From assembly GCA_947373245.1 (NCBI GenBank), contig CANBWY010000002.1, forward strand, positions 1 through 64,000: DNA of 64,000 nt, read 5' to 3'. Shown here in pieces: positions 13,353 through 24,964 of the stretch. Position numbers and translations under genes: made by a program. The notes under the pieces are model-generated. The model searched no databases, had not been told where the DNA came from, and saw only the letters and a list, made by a program, of their open reading frames with translations. Origin of the DNA: Comamonadaceae bacterium (lineage in GTDB: Bacteria; Pseudomonadota; Gammaproteobacteria; Burkholderiales; Burkholderiaceae_C). How positions within the stretch are numbered: the stretch's first letter is position 1; every line of letters begins with the position of its first letter.

Positions 13353-14147
13353 ATGAACCTCAAGTCCAAACTTTTGCTGGCCCTCTTGGCCACCTCATCT
13401 GCCGCTTTTGCTCAAACTGCACCAGCTGCGCCCGAAGTGCCAGAAGTCACTTACAACGTGGGCGTTGTAAGCCAATACCGTTACCGTGGTCTCGCTCAAA
13501 CCAAGGGCGACCCAGCATTGCAAGGTGGCATTGACTACGCCAACGCCAACGGTTTTTACTTAGGCACATGGGCTTCTACTATCAAGTGGATCAAAGATGG
13601 CGCATTAAATGGCGGCAAAGAAGCCAAGGGTCCAGTTGAGTTGGATTTGTACGGCGGCTATAAATTTGAAGCCGCGGGTATTGCTTATGACGTGGGTTAC
13701 TTGCGCTATGAGTACGTGGGCAACACATTCAAAGATGCTGCGCCAGTGGCAAATGGCAACGTCAATGCCAACACAGACGAAGCCTATGCAGCAGCAACTT
13801 ATGGCCCTGCAACTTTGAAGTATTCCTATGCTTTCTCTGACCTCTTCGGTTACTCCAACAGCAAAGGCAGCAGCTATTTGGATTTGAGCGCGACATTCGA
13901 CTTGGGTGAAGGTTACAGCTTGGTGCCGCACATTGGCCATCAAACAGTGAAACACAATAGCGCTCAGGTCAATATGGGTTACACCGATGTTGCCTTGACG
14001 TTGAACAAAGACTTGGGTGATGGTTTGTCAGCAAGCGTGGCTGCAATTGCTACAACCGGTAATTCGACCGACTTTATCGCCACATCTGCATCAGGTTACA
14101 ACACAGCTAAAAGCACTGTGGTCGTTGGCGTCAAGTACGCTTTCTAA
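13353..14147 (+). CDS. TorF-family (TIGR02001-type) outer-membrane porin
   Basis: Signal peptide, EVTYNVGVVSQYRYRGLAQTKGDPALQGGIDY...; ends VVVGVKYAF (beta-barrel C-terminal Phe). Confidence 0.85.
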   Translation: MNLKSKLLLALLATSSAAFAQTAPAAPEVPEVTYNVGVVSQYRYRGLAQTKGDPALQGGIDYANANGFYLGTWASTIKWIKDGALNGGKEAKGPVELDLYGGYKFEAAGIAYDVGYLRYEYVGNTFKDAAPVANGNVNANTDEAYAAATYGPATLKYSYAFSDLFGYSNSKGSSYLDLSATFDLGEGYSLVPHIGHQTVKHNSAQVNMGYTDVALTLNKDLGDGLSASVAAIATTGNSTDFIATSASGYNTAKSTVVVGVKYAF

Positions 14148-14160
14148 TCAAAGCGCATAG

Positions 14161-14517
<357 letters not shown>

Positions 14518-14533
14518 GAAAGAAGCACCCATC

Positions 14534-16006
14534 ATGAAAAAATTTCTAGCCTCTCTGGCCCTCGGGTTTGGCTTGCTGCTTGGCGGCACTGCCGCCATGG
14601 CACAAACCGCCCCTACGGCTGACGTCAAAGTCACCGCCCCAGCCGCAGCGCCCGCTGCTGCTGCCGCTACAGCTGCTGTCGCAGCCCCTGCCCCTGTGCC
14701 TAACAAAGGCGACACCGCTTGGATGACTGTGGCCACCCTGTTGGTCATCTTGATGACCATCCCAGGCTTGGCTTTGTTCTACGGCGGTTTGGTCCGCAGC
14801 AAGAACATGTTGTCTGTGTTAATGCAAGTGTTTGTCGTCAGCTCACTCATCTATTTGTTGTGGGTCATCTACGGCTACACGGTTGCATTCAGCGCCGGTT
14901 CACCGTTCTTTGGTGGTTTCGACAAATTGTTCTTCAAAGGCATCACGCCTGACTCTATTGCTGCCACGTTCAGCAAGGGTGTTGTGATTCCTGAGTTGAC
15001 ATTTGCCGCCTTCCAAGCCACGTTCGCTGCGATCACTTGCACGTTGATCGTGGGTGCTTTCGCTGAGCGTGTGCGCTTCTCTGCTGTGTTGTTGTTCTGC
15101 GCCATTTGGTTCACGTTCAGCTACTTGCCAGTGGCTCACATGGTTTGGTATTGGGACGGCCCAGATGCGATCACCGACGCTGCTTCTTTGGAAACTGTGA
15201 CTGCCGCTGCTGGCTGGTTGTGGGCTAAGGGTGCATTGGACTTCGCTGGCGGTACGGTGGTTCACATCAACGCTGCGGTTGCAGGTTTGGTGGGTGCTTA
15301 TGTGATCGGCAAGCGTACGGGCTACGGCAAAGAGTCGATGGCGCCTCACAGCTTGACATTGACCATGGTTGGCGCATCGTTGTTGTGGGTGGGTTGGTTC
15401 GGTTTCAACGCTGGCTCTAACCTCGAAGCCAACGGCGTGACTGCGCTCGCATTCATGAACACTTTGGTGGCGACTGCTGCTGCGACTTTGAGCTGGATTG
15501 CTGGCGAAGCATTGTCTAAAGGCAAAGCCTCGATGTTGGGCGCGGCTTCTGGTGCTGTGGCCGGTTTGGTTGCCATCACCCCAGCTTGCGGTTTCGTGGG
15601 CCCCATGGGTGCCATCGCGATCGGTGTGGCTGGCGGCTTCTTGTGCCTGTGGGGTGTCAATGGCCTCAAGCGCATGCTTGGTGCTGACGACTCACTCGAT
15701 GTGTTCGGCGTCCACGGCGTGGGCGGTATCGTGGGTGCTTTGCTGACCGGTGTGTTTGCAGCGCCTTCGCTCGGCGGCACAGGTATTTTCGACTACGTTG
15801 CCAATGCTGTGAGCCCTGACTACTCCATCGGCGGTCAAGTGTTGATCCAGTTGGAAGCCATCGTGACCACCATTGTTTGGTCGGGTGTGGTTTCTTTCAT
15901 CGGCTACAAAATTGTCGATATGGTTCTGGGTCTGCGTGTCAGCGAAGAAGAAGAGCGCGAAGGCCTCGACATCAGCTCACACGGCGAAACGGCCTACCAC
16001 CGTTAA
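14534..16006 (+). CDS. amtB: Ammonium transporter
   Basis: Signal peptide, Ala/Pro-rich linker, PGLALFYGGLVRSKNMLSV, DFAGGTVVHINAAVAGL. Confidence 0.96.
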   Translation: MKKFLASLALGFGLLLGGTAAMAQTAPTADVKVTAPAAAPAAAAATAAVAAPAPVPNKGDTAWMTVATLLVILMTIPGLALFYGGLVRSKNMLSVLMQVFVVSSLIYLLWVIYGYTVAFSAGSPFFGGFDKLFFKGITPDSIAATFSKGVVIPELTFAAFQATFAAITCTLIVGAFAERVRFSAVLLFCAIWFTFSYLPVAHMVWYWDGPDAITDAASLETVTAAAGWLWAKGALDFAGGTVVHINAAVAGLVGAYVIGKRTGYGKESMAPHSLTLTMVGASLLWVGWFGFNAGSNLEANGVTALAFMNTLVATAAATLSWIAGEALSKGKASMLGAASGAVAGLVAITPACGFVGPMGAIAIGVAGGFLCLWGVNGLKRMLGADDSLDVFGVHGVGGIVGALLTGVFAAPSLGGTGIFDYVANAVSPDYSIGGQVLIQLEAIVTTIVWSGVVSFIGYKIVDMVLGLRVSEEEEREGLDISSHGETAYHR

Positions 16007-16042
16007 TTTTCAAGTTCTTCAAGGTTTCCCTTGGACTTTACA

Positions 16043-16066
16043 GCCCGCCTCACGGCGGGCTTTTTT
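16043..16066 (+). terminator. Rho-independent terminator after amtB
   Basis: GCCCGCC/GGCGGGC stem plus TTTTTT. Confidence 0.8.
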
Positions 16067-16162
16067 GTGTCTGCGCACTTTGTCGCCAAGAGGGGTGCTG
16101 ACAGGGATTTTTGACGGTGCTGTGCAAAAAATTCAACCGCCCACCCAGCGCCAGCGGCTAAC

Positions 16163-17323
16163 ATGACCGCCATGCCAGATACCTTGCAACACCTCACCGA
16201 CCGCATCCTCCACGCCACACAGACCGCCCAGCCTTTGCGCCTGCGCGGCGGTGGCACCAAAGACTTTTTAGGCCAGAGCCTGCAAGGCGAGGTGCTAGAC
16301 ACCAAGGCCTACAGCGGCATCTTGAGCTACGAGCCCAGCGAGTTGGTCATCACCGTGCGCAGTGGCACCTCGCTGGCCGAGGTGGAGGCTGCGTTGGCTG
16401 AGAAAGGCCAGAGCTTTGCTTTTGAGCCACCGCACTTTGGTGCGGGTGCCACCATCGGTGGCATGGTTGCCGCAGGGTTGAGTGGCCCCGCGCGCGCCAG
16501 CGTGGGCACCGTGCGCGACTTTGTGCTGGGTGCACATGTCCTCAACGGCAAAGGTGAACACCTCACCTTCGGCGGCCAAGTGATGAAGAACGTGGCGGGT
16601 TACGACGTGTCGCGTTTGTTGGCCGGTAGTTGGGGTCAGTTGGGTTTGATCACAGACGTGTCTTTGAAAGTGTTGCCTGTGTTTCCGGGCGAAGCCACCT
16701 TAATGTGCGCTGGTGTGTCGCAAGTCCAAGCGCTCACGCTCATCAACCGCTGGGGCGGCCAGCCCCTGCCATTGAATGCCAGTGCATGGGTGCACGACAC
16801 CACCGCATCGCCTGCCCAAGACTATTTCTTTGTGCGCCTGCGTGGCGCCATTGCCGCCGTTGAAGCCGCTGTGACGAAGATGAGCGCGGAGGTGCAAGCC
16901 TTGGGCGCACAAGTGACCCGCATGGACAACGCACAAGCCGCCAACGACTGGAAAGCCAGTGGCGAGCAAAGCTTGGACTTTTTCAAAGCGCCCACCGAGC
17001 ATGACTGCTTGTGGCGCCTGAGCGTGCCGCAAACAGCGCCTGTGCTGGATGTGCGTGTGAACGGTATGCCGTGTGCGCAATACATGGAGTGGCATGGCGC
17101 ACAGCGTTGGCTGTGGGCCCCCGCCTCTGCGGTCACCCAAGTGCGCGAGGCCGCAGTGCAAGCGGGTGGTCACGCCACCTTGTTTCGCGCCAGTACCGCG
17201 CAAGGTGACGCCGACAAACAAGTGGGCGTGTACACGCCTCTCAATGCGGTGCAGCAACGCATTCAAAATGAACTCAAAAAACAGTTTGACCCAGCGGGCA
17301 TCTTCAACCCCGGTCGCGTTTAA
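16163..17323 (+). CDS. glcE: Glycolate oxidase FAD-binding subunit
   Basis: RLRGGGTKDFLG, GAGATIGGMVAAGLSGPARASVGTVRDFVLGA; followed by glcF. Confidence 0.92.
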   Translation: MTAMPDTLQHLTDRILHATQTAQPLRLRGGGTKDFLGQSLQGEVLDTKAYSGILSYEPSELVITVRSGTSLAEVEAALAEKGQSFAFEPPHFGAGATIGGMVAAGLSGPARASVGTVRDFVLGAHVLNGKGEHLTFGGQVMKNVAGYDVSRLLAGSWGQLGLITDVSLKVLPVFPGEATLMCAGVSQVQALTLINRWGGQPLPLNASAWVHDTTASPAQDYFFVRLRGAIAAVEAAVTKMSAEVQALGAQVTRMDNAQAANDWKASGEQSLDFFKAPTEHDCLWRLSVPQTAPVLDVRVNGMPCAQYMEWHGAQRWLWAPASAVTQVREAAVQAGGHATLFRASTAQGDADKQVGVYTPLNAVQQRIQNELKKQFDPAGIFNPGRV

Positions 17324-17337
17324 ACACAGAGCCTCAC

Positions 17338-18594
17338 ATGCAAACCAACCTGGCCCCCCAATACGTCGGCACGCCTGAGGGCATTCAAGCCGAAGCCATT
17401 TTGCGCAAGTGCGTGCACTGCGGTTTTTGTACCGCGACGTGCCCCACCTACCAACTCTTGGGTGACGAGTTAGACGGCCCACGCGGTCGCATCTACTTGA
17501 TGAAACAAGTGTTCGAGGGCGCCACGCCCACGCGCAAAACCCAGCAGCATTTAGACCGCTGCCTGACCTGTCGCAACTGCGAAAGCACTTGCCCCAGCGG
17601 TGTGCAATACGGCCACTTGGTGGACGTGGGCCGCAAAGTGGTGGACGCACAAGTGCCGCGGCCCATGGGTGAGCGCCTGATGCGTTGGGCTTTGAAAGAA
17701 GGCCTGCCGTCACCGCTGTTTGCCCCCGCCATGAAACTGGGCCAAGCCGTGCGTGGCATCTTGCCCGCCAAACTCAAAGCCAAAGTGCCAGCACCACAAA
17801 CCGCAGCACGCAACGGCGTGGTGTGGCCCACCCAGACCCACGCACGTCAAGTGCTGATGCTGGCCGGTTGCGTGCAACCCGCCATGCTGCCCAACATCAA
17901 CACCGCCACCGCGCGCGTGTTGGATGCGGCAAGCATTCAAACCATCGTTGCGCCCAAAGCGGGCTGCTGCGGTGCAGTGAAATTCCACTTGAATGACCAA
18001 GACGGCAGCCTCGTGCAAATACGCGCCAACATCGACGCGTGGTGGCCGTTTGTTGAGCCAGGGAGCGCCTACGCGGTGGAAGCGATTGTGATGAACGCCT
18101 CTGGCTGCGGCGTGATGGTCAAGGACTACGGCCATGTGCTGAGAGACGATGCGCTGTACGCGGCCAAAGCCAAGCGCATCAGCGAACTCACCAAAGATTT
18201 GAGTGAGTTGCTGCCAGACCTCGTGCCCGTGTTGAAACCCAAGTTGAAAGCCTCGGTGCTCGTCACTGCGGGCATGCAAGCCTTTCACCCACCCTGCACC
18301 TTGCAGCATGGCCAGCAACTCAAAGGTGGCGTGGAAAAGCACTTGGCCGAATTGGGCTTTGCCATTCAAGTGGCCAACACCGAAGCGCACCTGTGCTGCG
18401 GTTCTGCCGGCACCTACAGCGTGTTGAATCCCGAAATCAGCACCACCTTGCGCGACCGCAAGCTGGGCCACTTAGATGCGCTCAAACCCAAAGCCATTTT
18501 GAGCGCCAACGTGGGCTGCATCACCCATTTGCAAAGCGGCACCGATGTGCCCGTCAAGCATTGGGTGGAGGTGTTGGACGAGGCTTTGAACTGA
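17338..18594 (+). CDS. glcF: Glycolate oxidase iron-sulfur subunit
   Basis: CVHCGFCTATCPTY, CLTCRNCESTCPSGV ferredoxin motifs and CCG domains. Confidence 0.95.
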   Translation: MQTNLAPQYVGTPEGIQAEAILRKCVHCGFCTATCPTYQLLGDELDGPRGRIYLMKQVFEGATPTRKTQQHLDRCLTCRNCESTCPSGVQYGHLVDVGRKVVDAQVPRPMGERLMRWALKEGLPSPLFAPAMKLGQAVRGILPAKLKAKVPAPQTAARNGVVWPTQTHARQVLMLAGCVQPAMLPNINTATARVLDAASIQTIVAPKAGCCGAVKFHLNDQDGSLVQIRANIDAWWPFVEPGSAYAVEAIVMNASGCGVMVKDYGHVLRDDALYAAKAKRISELTKDLSELLPDLVPVLKPKLKASVLVTAGMQAFHPPCTLQHGQQLKGGVEKHLAELGFAIQVANTEAHLCCGSAGTYSVLNPEISTTLRDRKLGHLDALKPKAILSANVGCITHLQSGTDVPVKHWVEVLDEALN

Positions 18595-18602
18595 GCCTCA
18601 AC

Positions 18603-19088
18603 TCAAGCCGCTAACGCGGCTTCAATGTCTTTCGCCAACTTCTGCGGCGTATCCATCGACGCATAGCGCTTGAGCACGCGGCCATCTTTGCCCACCAAGA
18701 ACTTGGTGAAGTTCCATTTAATGGCTTCGCTGCCCAAGAGGCCCGGTGCCTCAGCCTTGAGCCACTTGAACAACGGGTGCGCGTCGTCGCCGTTGACGTT
18801 GATTTTTTCCATCATGGCAAAACTCACGCCGTAGTTGCGTTGGCAAAACGCGCCAATCTCGGCGTTGCTGCCGGCGTCTTGCGCGCCAAACTGGTTGCAC
18901 GGAAAACCGATGACGGTCAAGCCTTGGTCAGCATAGGTTTTGTGCAGCGCTTCTAAGCCTTCAAACTGCGGCGTGAAGCCGCAGGCGCTGGCGGTGTTGA
19001 CGATGAGCAGCACTTGGCCTTTTAGGTCGGCAAAGGCGAAGGGATGGCCATCGATGCGGGTGGCGGTGAAGTCGCTCAAAGGGGTCAT
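18603..19088 (-). CDS. Glutathione peroxidase
   Basis: VNTASACGFTPQFEGLE, GFPCNQFGAQD, KWNFTKFLV; start at MTPLSDF. Confidence 0.94.
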   Translation of the reverse strand: MTPLSDFTATRIDGHPFAFADLKGQVLLIVNTASACGFTPQFEGLEALHKTYADQGLTVIGFPCNQFGAQDAGSNAEIGAFCQRNYGVSFAMMEKINVNGDDAHPLFKWLKAEAPGLLGSEAIKWNFTKFLVGKDGRVLKRYASMDTPQKLAKDIEAALAA

Positions 19089-19139
19089 GTGGGTGTGCCT
19101 TTCCATGCGAGTGAGTTAAGGGGTCGTGCGGTGCAGGTG

Positions 19140-20060
19140 TCAAGGGGTGGGTTGGGTTTTCACTTGCGATGCCAGCAATGCCGCCAACACGATCATGCAC
19201 CCACCGAGTGCCATGCGTCCAGTGAGCACCGATGCCCCCAGTGCCACCGAGGACACGCTGGCAAACACCACTTCCGACATCATCAACATCGCGGTGGTGT
19301 GCGCGCGCAAGCGGGCTGCGGCGTATTGCAGCGCGTAATTGGCCGCCAAGAAAGCGCTACTCAAACCCAGCACCCACAGGGCCCAAGAGAGCAGCGCTGA
19401 TTCACCCAAGCCTTCAAGTGGCATGGCAAAGACGTGCGCCGCAGGCATCACCCCCAGCAGTGTCGCCAGCAGGGCAGACGCCACCGCCATCAGCGCGCCG
19501 CCGCCAAACATGGCGACCATGCGTGCAGAAGCAGGCGCTTCGTGAATTCGCAGCAGCAAGATATTGGTCAACGCAAAACAAAAACCACCCAGCAACGCCA
19601 GCACGTCGGCCAAGTCTTGTGGCAGAGGCCACGGGGACTCCGGCGTTTTCAGCACCAACACCACACCCAGCACAGCCAGCCCCACACGGGCCAAGGCGCT
19701 GCGTGTCGGCGGTTCTTTGAGCAGCCACCAAGCCAGCAGCAACGACCAGGTGGGCATGAGGTAAAACAGCAACACCACACGCACCACATCGCCCGTGGCG
19801 ACGGCCCAGTTAAAGCCCACATTGGTCAGGCCCGAAGCGGCCATGAGCCACCAGAGTTGCGGGTGTGTTTTGAACTTGCGCCAAGCGCTGGGGCTCAGCA
19901 GCACAAGCACCAGCGTGGCCAAAGCAAACACACAGGCGGTGGTCCACAACGGATGTAGCCCCTGTGCGTTGAGCTGGCGCAGCGGCCACCAAGAAAGGCC
20001 CCACACCACGGCGTTGAGTACCAACGCCAGCACGGCAAGCACGGGGCGGGTCTGCGTCAC
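19140..20060 (-). CDS. EamA/DMT-family transporter
   Basis: 306 aa, ten hydrophobic segments, VWGLSWWPLRQL EamA motif. Confidence 0.88.
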   Translation of the reverse strand: MTQTRPVLAVLALVLNAVVWGLSWWPLRQLNAQGLHPLWTTACVFALATLVLVLLSPSAWRKFKTHPQLWWLMAASGLTNVGFNWAVATGDVVRVVLLFYLMPTWSLLLAWWLLKEPPTRSALARVGLAVLGVVLVLKTPESPWPLPQDLADVLALLGGFCFALTNILLLRIHEAPASARMVAMFGGGALMAVASALLATLLGVMPAAHVFAMPLEGLGESALLSWALWVLGLSSAFLAANYALQYAAARLRAHTTAMLMMSEVVFASVSSVALGASVLTGRMALGGCMIVLAALLASQVKTQPTP

Positions 20061-20063
20061 TGC

Positions 20064-21371
20064 TTAGCCGTGCAAGTCGTCGTTGCGTGCGATGTGCATC
20101 AAGCGCGCGAGCTCTTCGCGGTGGTGCGTGTGGTTGTTTTCGTGCCAGAGCTTGATGAGCCACATGGTGTACGCGACCAACACACCAAACGCGGTGATGG
20201 CGCCAAACGCACTCAAACCCATGCTGGTGCAGAAGGTGTACAGACCACCCAGACCCAAAATGCACAGTTGCTCGTTGAGGTTTTGCACCGCGATGGACCT
20301 GCCTGCCCCCATGAGGTTGTGGCCGCGGTGTTGCAGCAAGGCATTCATGGGCACCACCAAGAAGCCGCCCAAGCCCCCCAAAACAATCAGGAAAGGCACG
20401 GCCACCCAAAGGTTGTCGATGAAGTTCATCGCCACTACCAAACAGCCCATCGCGATGCCCAAGGGCATGAGGCGGGTGGCGTGGTCAAGTCGCATCTTCA
20501 TCGACGCTGCCACAGCGCCCACGGCCGTACCAATCGCGACCACGCCGACCAAGCTCGACGCTTGCGTGGTGGTGTAGCCCAAGGCCGCAGCGCTCCAAGC
20601 CAGCACGATGTAGCGCAGGTTGCCGCTCACACCCCAAAACAAGGTGGTGCTGGCCAGCGAGATTTGTCCGAGCTTGTCTTGCCACAAACGTTGGTTGCAA
20701 TGCCAAAAATCGGGGACCAAGGCCAGCAGGTTGCGCGCCATGCTTTTCTCGGGGTCCGCACGCATGGGCATGAGCGCAGCGCCCGTGTAAGGAATGCGGG
20801 TGTTGAACCATGCGGCCAAGGCGTACAAGGGAATCAACAAACTGATGGCCGCTTCTGCCGAGGTGTCGATGCCGGTGGTAACGAAGGGCAGGTCAAACGA
20901 CAACAACCAGCCCGACAAGTTGGGGCCGACCAGTTGACCACCTAACAAAACGCCCAAGATGATGGAGGTGATGGTCAAGCCCTCAATCCACCCATTGGCT
21001 TTGACCAGCTGCGAGGCTGGTAGCAACTCGGTCAAGATGCCGTACTTCGCTGGCGAGTACGCCGCAGCACCCAAGCCCACCACCGCATAGGCCAACAGCG
21101 GGTGCAAGCCAAACAACATCAGCAAGCAGCCCAGCACCTTGATGGTGTTGCTCATGAGCATGACCTCACCCTTGGGGCGTGAGTCGGCAAACGCGCCGAC
21201 AAACGGCGCGAGCACCACGTAGAACAAGGCAAACATGGGGACCAAAGCGGCGCGCTGCCATTCAGCGGCGCCCTCTGATTTCAATAATTCGACGGCTGTC
21301 ACAAACAGGGCGTTGTCGGCCAACGAGCTGAAAAACTGGGCCGACATGATGGTGTAAAAACCGCGCTTCAT
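20064..21371 (-). CDS. lplT: LplT-type lysophospholipid/MFS transporter
   Basis: MKRGFYTIMSAQFFSSLADNALFVTAVELLK, GAAAYSPAKYGILTELLP. Confidence 0.88.
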   Translation of the reverse strand: MKRGFYTIMSAQFFSSLADNALFVTAVELLKSEGAAEWQRAALVPMFALFYVVLAPFVGAFADSRPKGEVMLMSNTIKVLGCLLMLFGLHPLLAYAVVGLGAAAYSPAKYGILTELLPASQLVKANGWIEGLTITSIILGVLLGGQLVGPNLSGWLLSFDLPFVTTGIDTSAEAAISLLIPLYALAAWFNTRIPYTGAALMPMRADPEKSMARNLLALVPDFWHCNQRLWQDKLGQISLASTTLFWGVSGNLRYIVLAWSAAALGYTTTQASSLVGVVAIGTAVGAVAASMKMRLDHATRLMPLGIAMGCLVVAMNFIDNLWVAVPFLIVLGGLGGFLVVPMNALLQHRGHNLMGAGRSIAVQNLNEQLCILGLGGLYTFCTSMGLSAFGAITAFGVLVAYTMWLIKLWHENNHTHHREELARLMHIARNDDLHG

Positions 21372-21470
21372 GGGGGGGTCTGGCAGATCGCAACGTGCTG
21401 CGAACTGACTGATGCTTCTTTCTTCTGAACTGAGGCAAGGTTATATCACGCGGGTGCCACAATATTGGTT

Positions 21471-22577
21471 ATGCCCCGTCCGATTCAAGCCTTTGTTCAC
21501 ACCGACGCCTTGCGTCATAACTTGGCCCGCATGCGCGCTGCCGCACCTGACGCTCGCGTGTGGGCGGTGGTCAAAGCCAACGCCTATGGCCACGGCATAG
21601 AGCGCGTGTTTGAAGGTTTGCGTGCGGCGGATGGCTTTGCATTGCTCGACCTCGATGAGGCGCAACGCCTACGCAGCTTGGGCTGGCGCGGACCCGTGCT
21701 GCTTTTAGAAGGTGTGTTTGAGCCCCGTGATTTAGAACTGTGCTCGCGCCTAGACCTCTGGCACACGGTGCATTGCGAGGCGCAAATTGACATGCTCAGT
21801 CGCCACAAAACCCAAGTGCCGCACCGCATCTTCCTCAAAATGAACAGTGGCATGAACCGCTTGGGTTTCACGCCCATGCGCTTTCGTTCAGCTTGGACGC
21901 GCTTGAACCAGTTGCCCCAAGTCGATGAGATTTCGCTCATCACCCATTTCAGTGACGCCGATGGCGCGCGAGGTATTGCCCAGCAAATGGCGGTGTTTGC
22001 CAAAACCACCGAAGATTTGCCCGGCGAACGCAGCACCTGCAACAGCGCTGGATTGTTACGCCACGCAGGCGATGCATTGGTGGCAGCCGATTGGGTGCGC
22101 CCCGGCATTGCGCTGTATGGCAGCGCGCCCGATTTTCCTGAGCACAACATCGCGCATTGGGGTTTGCAACCCACCATGAGCCTGCGCAGCCGCGTGATTG
22201 CGACGCAAGAGCTGCAGGTGGGCGACACCGTGGGCTACGGCTCGTCGTTCATAGCCGAGGTGCCCATGCGCTTGGGCGTGGTGGCCTGCGGCTATGCCGA
22301 CGGCTATCCACGCCACTGTCCCACGGGCACGCCCGTGTTGGTCGACGGTGTGCGCACCCGCACCTTGGGCCGCGTGAGCATGGACATGATTGCGGTGGAC
22401 CTCACGCCGTGCAGCGAAGCGGGCCATGAGGCTGGTTACGGCAGCGAGGTCACGCTGTGGGGCAAGGCTGCCAACGGCGCGCTGCTGCCGATCGATGAAG
22501 TCGCCCAAGCCGCCGAGACGGTCGGCTATGAGCTGATGTGTGCCGTCTCTGCGCGCGTGGGTTTCACGCAGGACTGA
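21471..22577 (+). CDS. alr: Alanine racemase
   Basis: [14 protein letters not shown] site, [25 protein letters not shown]. Confidence 0.95.
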   Translation: MPRPIQAFVHTDALRHNLARMRAAAPDARVWAVVKANAYGHGIERVFEGLRAADGFALLDLDEAQRLRSLGWRGPVLLLEGVFEPRDLELCSRLDLWHTVHCEAQIDMLSRHKTQVPHRIFLKMNSGMNRLGFTPMRFRSAWTRLNQLPQVDEISLITHFSDADGARGIAQQMAVFAKTTEDLPGERSTCNSAGLLRHAGDALVAADWVRPGIALYGSAPDFPEHNIAHWGLQPTMSLRSRVIATQELQVGDTVGYGSSFIAEVPMRLGVVACGYADGYPRHCPTGTPVLVDGVRTRTLGRVSMDMIAVDLTPCSEAGHEAGYGSEVTLWGKAANGALLPIDEVAQAAETVGYELMCAVSARVGFTQD

Positions 22578-22585
22578 TCGCCTAC

Positions 22586-23398
22586 TTAATAGGGGCCTTT
22601 GCTGGCCGTCATTTCTGCCAAGCCTTCTTTGTATTTGGCTGCCAGTGCTGAAGTTTGGCGAGACAAGATCATGCTGTCCACGCCCACCGCCACAAACAAG
22701 GCGCCCAGCGACAGGTACTGACGTGCCAGCGTCTCGTCGCCCATCAAGATACCCGGTGCTTTGCCTGCTTTGCGGATGCACGCAATCGCGTCCACGATGG
22801 CGGCTTGCACCTCGGGGTGGGTGGGGTTACCGATGTGGCCCATCGAGGCCGACAAGTCGGCGGGGCCGATGAACACGCCATCCACGCCGGGGGTGGCGGC
22901 AATGGCGTCAAGGTTGTTCAGCGCCTCGCGTGTTTCGGCTTGCACCAGCACACACACTTGGTCGTTGGCTTCTTTGCCGTAGTTGGCGAAGCGGCCCCAG
23001 CGCGAAGCGCGCGTGCCCGCCATGCCGCGAATGCCGCCCTTGCCATCGTCTTGTGGGTAGCGGCAGGCGCTCACAATGGCGGCGGCTTGCGCGGCCGTGT
23101 CCACCATCGGAACCAGCACGGTCGTGGCCCCAATGTCCAGCACTTGCTTGAGCAAAGCCGGCGCATCGTGCGGCACGCGCACCACGGGGTGTGAATGGGG
23201 GTAGGCCGCCACGGTTTGCAGCTGAGACAGCAAGGTGGTCAAGTCGTTGGGGCCATGCTCACCGTCAATCACCAACCAATCAAACCCCGCACCCGCACAA
23301 ATGTCGGTGGTGACCGCGTTGCCCAAACCCATCCACATGCCGATTTGCGGTTGTTTGTTGTGCAGCGCTTGTTTGAAAAGGTTCACAGGGGTTTGCAT
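22586..23398 (-). CDS. HpcH/HpaI aldolase family protein
   Basis: [48 protein letters not shown]. Confidence 0.92.
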   Translation of the reverse strand: MQTPVNLFKQALHNKQPQIGMWMGLGNAVTTDICAGAGFDWLVIDGEHGPNDLTTLLSQLQTVAAYPHSHPVVRVPHDAPALLKQVLDIGATTVLVPMVDTAAQAAAIVSACRYPQDDGKGGIRGMAGTRASRWGRFANYGKEANDQVCVLVQAETREALNNLDAIAATPGVDGVFIGPADLSASMGHIGNPTHPEVQAAIVDAIACIRKAGKAPGILMGDETLARQYLSLGALFVAVGVDSMILSRQTSALAAKYKEGLAEMTASKGPY

Positions 23399-23525
23399 GA
23401 CGGGTGGCTTTCAAGAGGGGTTGAACAAGGGTTGCAGTTTAGTGTGGGCGAGGTGGCGCATCCCGAACCGGTGAGGCGCCGGCGACAGGAAATAGAACTG
23501 TCTATTTATCCAGTAATATCTGGGC

Positions 23526-24902
23526 ATGGCCAAAGAAAAAACCCAATACACCTGCACCGACTGCGGCGGCATCAGCGCCAAATGGCTGGGCAAATGCCAG
23601 AGCTGCAACGCCTGGAACACGCTGATCGAAAGCACGGTCGATAGCGCCGGTCCGACCAAAAACCGTTACGCCGGCATGGCGGCGTTGGCACCTGCTTCGG
23701 AGGTGGCGGTGCTTTCAGACATCGAAGCGCAAGACGTGGCGCGCACGCCCACCGGCCAAGAGGAGCTCGACCGTGTGTTGGGCGGTGGCATGGTGGAGGG
23801 CGGTGTGGTGCTGATTGGCGGTGACCCCGGCATTGGCAAATCCACTTTGATTTTGCAAGCGATGGATGGCCTGCAACGCAGCGGCATGAACACCTTGTAT
23901 GTGACAGGCGAAGAGTCTGCGGCGCAAGTGGCCTTGCGCTCGCGCCGCTTGGGACTGGACCAGAGTCAAGTGCAAGTGCTGGCCGAAACGCAGCTTGAAA
24001 AAATACTCGCCACCGTCGACAAGCTGCAGCCCGCGGTGGTGGTGATGGACTCCATCCAAACCGTGTACTCCGACCAACTCACCAGCGCCCCGGGCTCGGT
24101 GGCGCAGGTGCGCGAATGCGCGTCACACCTCACACGCATGGCCAAGTCCACCGGCACGGCGGTGGTGTTGGTGGGACACGTCACCAAAGAGGGCGCACTC
24201 GCTGGCCCGCGTGTGTTGGAGCACATGGTGGACACCGTGTTGTACTTTGAGGGCGACACCCACTCCACCTACCGTTTGGTGCGCGCCATCAAAAACCGCT
24301 TTGGCGCGGTGAACGAAATTGGCGTGTTCGCCATGACCGAAAAAGGCTTGAAGGCCGTCACCAACCCCAGCGCCATCTTTTTGAGCCAACACGCCGAGCC
24401 CGTGCCCGGCAGCTGCGTGTTGGTCACGCTGGAAGGCACGCGCCCGATGCTGGTGGAGATTCAAGCCTTGGTCGATAGCGGTGGCCCATCGCCACGCCGT
24501 CTGAGCGTGGGCTTGGACCGTGACCGTTTGGCCATGTTGTTGGCCGTGTTGCACCGCCACGCGGGCGTGGCGTGCATGGACCAAGACGTGTTTGTCAACG
24601 CCGTGGGCGGTGTGCGCATCAGCGAGCCGGCGGCTGACTTGGCGGTCATGCTGGCCATTCAAAGCAGCTTGCGCGGCAAGCCACTGCCGCAAGGCTTCAT
24701 CGCGTTTGGCGAGGTGGGCTTGGCGGGCGAGGTTCGGCCCGCACCGCGTGGGCAAGAGCGTTTGAAAGAAGCCGCTAAATTGGGCTTCACTGTTGCGGTG
24801 ATCCCCAAGGCCAACGCGCCCAAAAAGCCCATACCCGGTATGACGGTGCACGCCGTGGAGCGTGTGGACGAGGCCATCAGCTTGGTGCGCTCCTTGACCT
24901 AA
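23526..24902 (+). CDS. radA: DNA repair protein RadA
   Basis: CTDCGGISAKWLGKCQSC zinc finger, GGDPGIGKSTL, KNRFG, C-terminal Lon-like domain. Confidence 0.97.
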   Translation: MAKEKTQYTCTDCGGISAKWLGKCQSCNAWNTLIESTVDSAGPTKNRYAGMAALAPASEVAVLSDIEAQDVARTPTGQEELDRVLGGGMVEGGVVLIGGDPGIGKSTLILQAMDGLQRSGMNTLYVTGEESAAQVALRSRRLGLDQSQVQVLAETQLEKILATVDKLQPAVVVMDSIQTVYSDQLTSAPGSVAQVRECASHLTRMAKSTGTAVVLVGHVTKEGALAGPRVLEHMVDTVLYFEGDTHSTYRLVRAIKNRFGAVNEIGVFAMTEKGLKAVTNPSAIFLSQHAEPVPGSCVLVTLEGTRPMLVEIQALVDSGGPSPRRLSVGLDRDRLAMLLAVLHRHAGVACMDQDVFVNAVGGVRISEPAADLAVMLAIQSSLRGKPLPQGFIAFGEVGLAGEVRPAPRGQERLKEAAKLGFTVAVIPKANAPKKPIPGMTVHAVERVDEAISLVRSLT

Positions 24903-24964
24903 GGCCCCGCCGCCCTACGTAAAAGCCAGCATGTTGGCTCAGCAGAGCCTGAGACAATAAGCCC

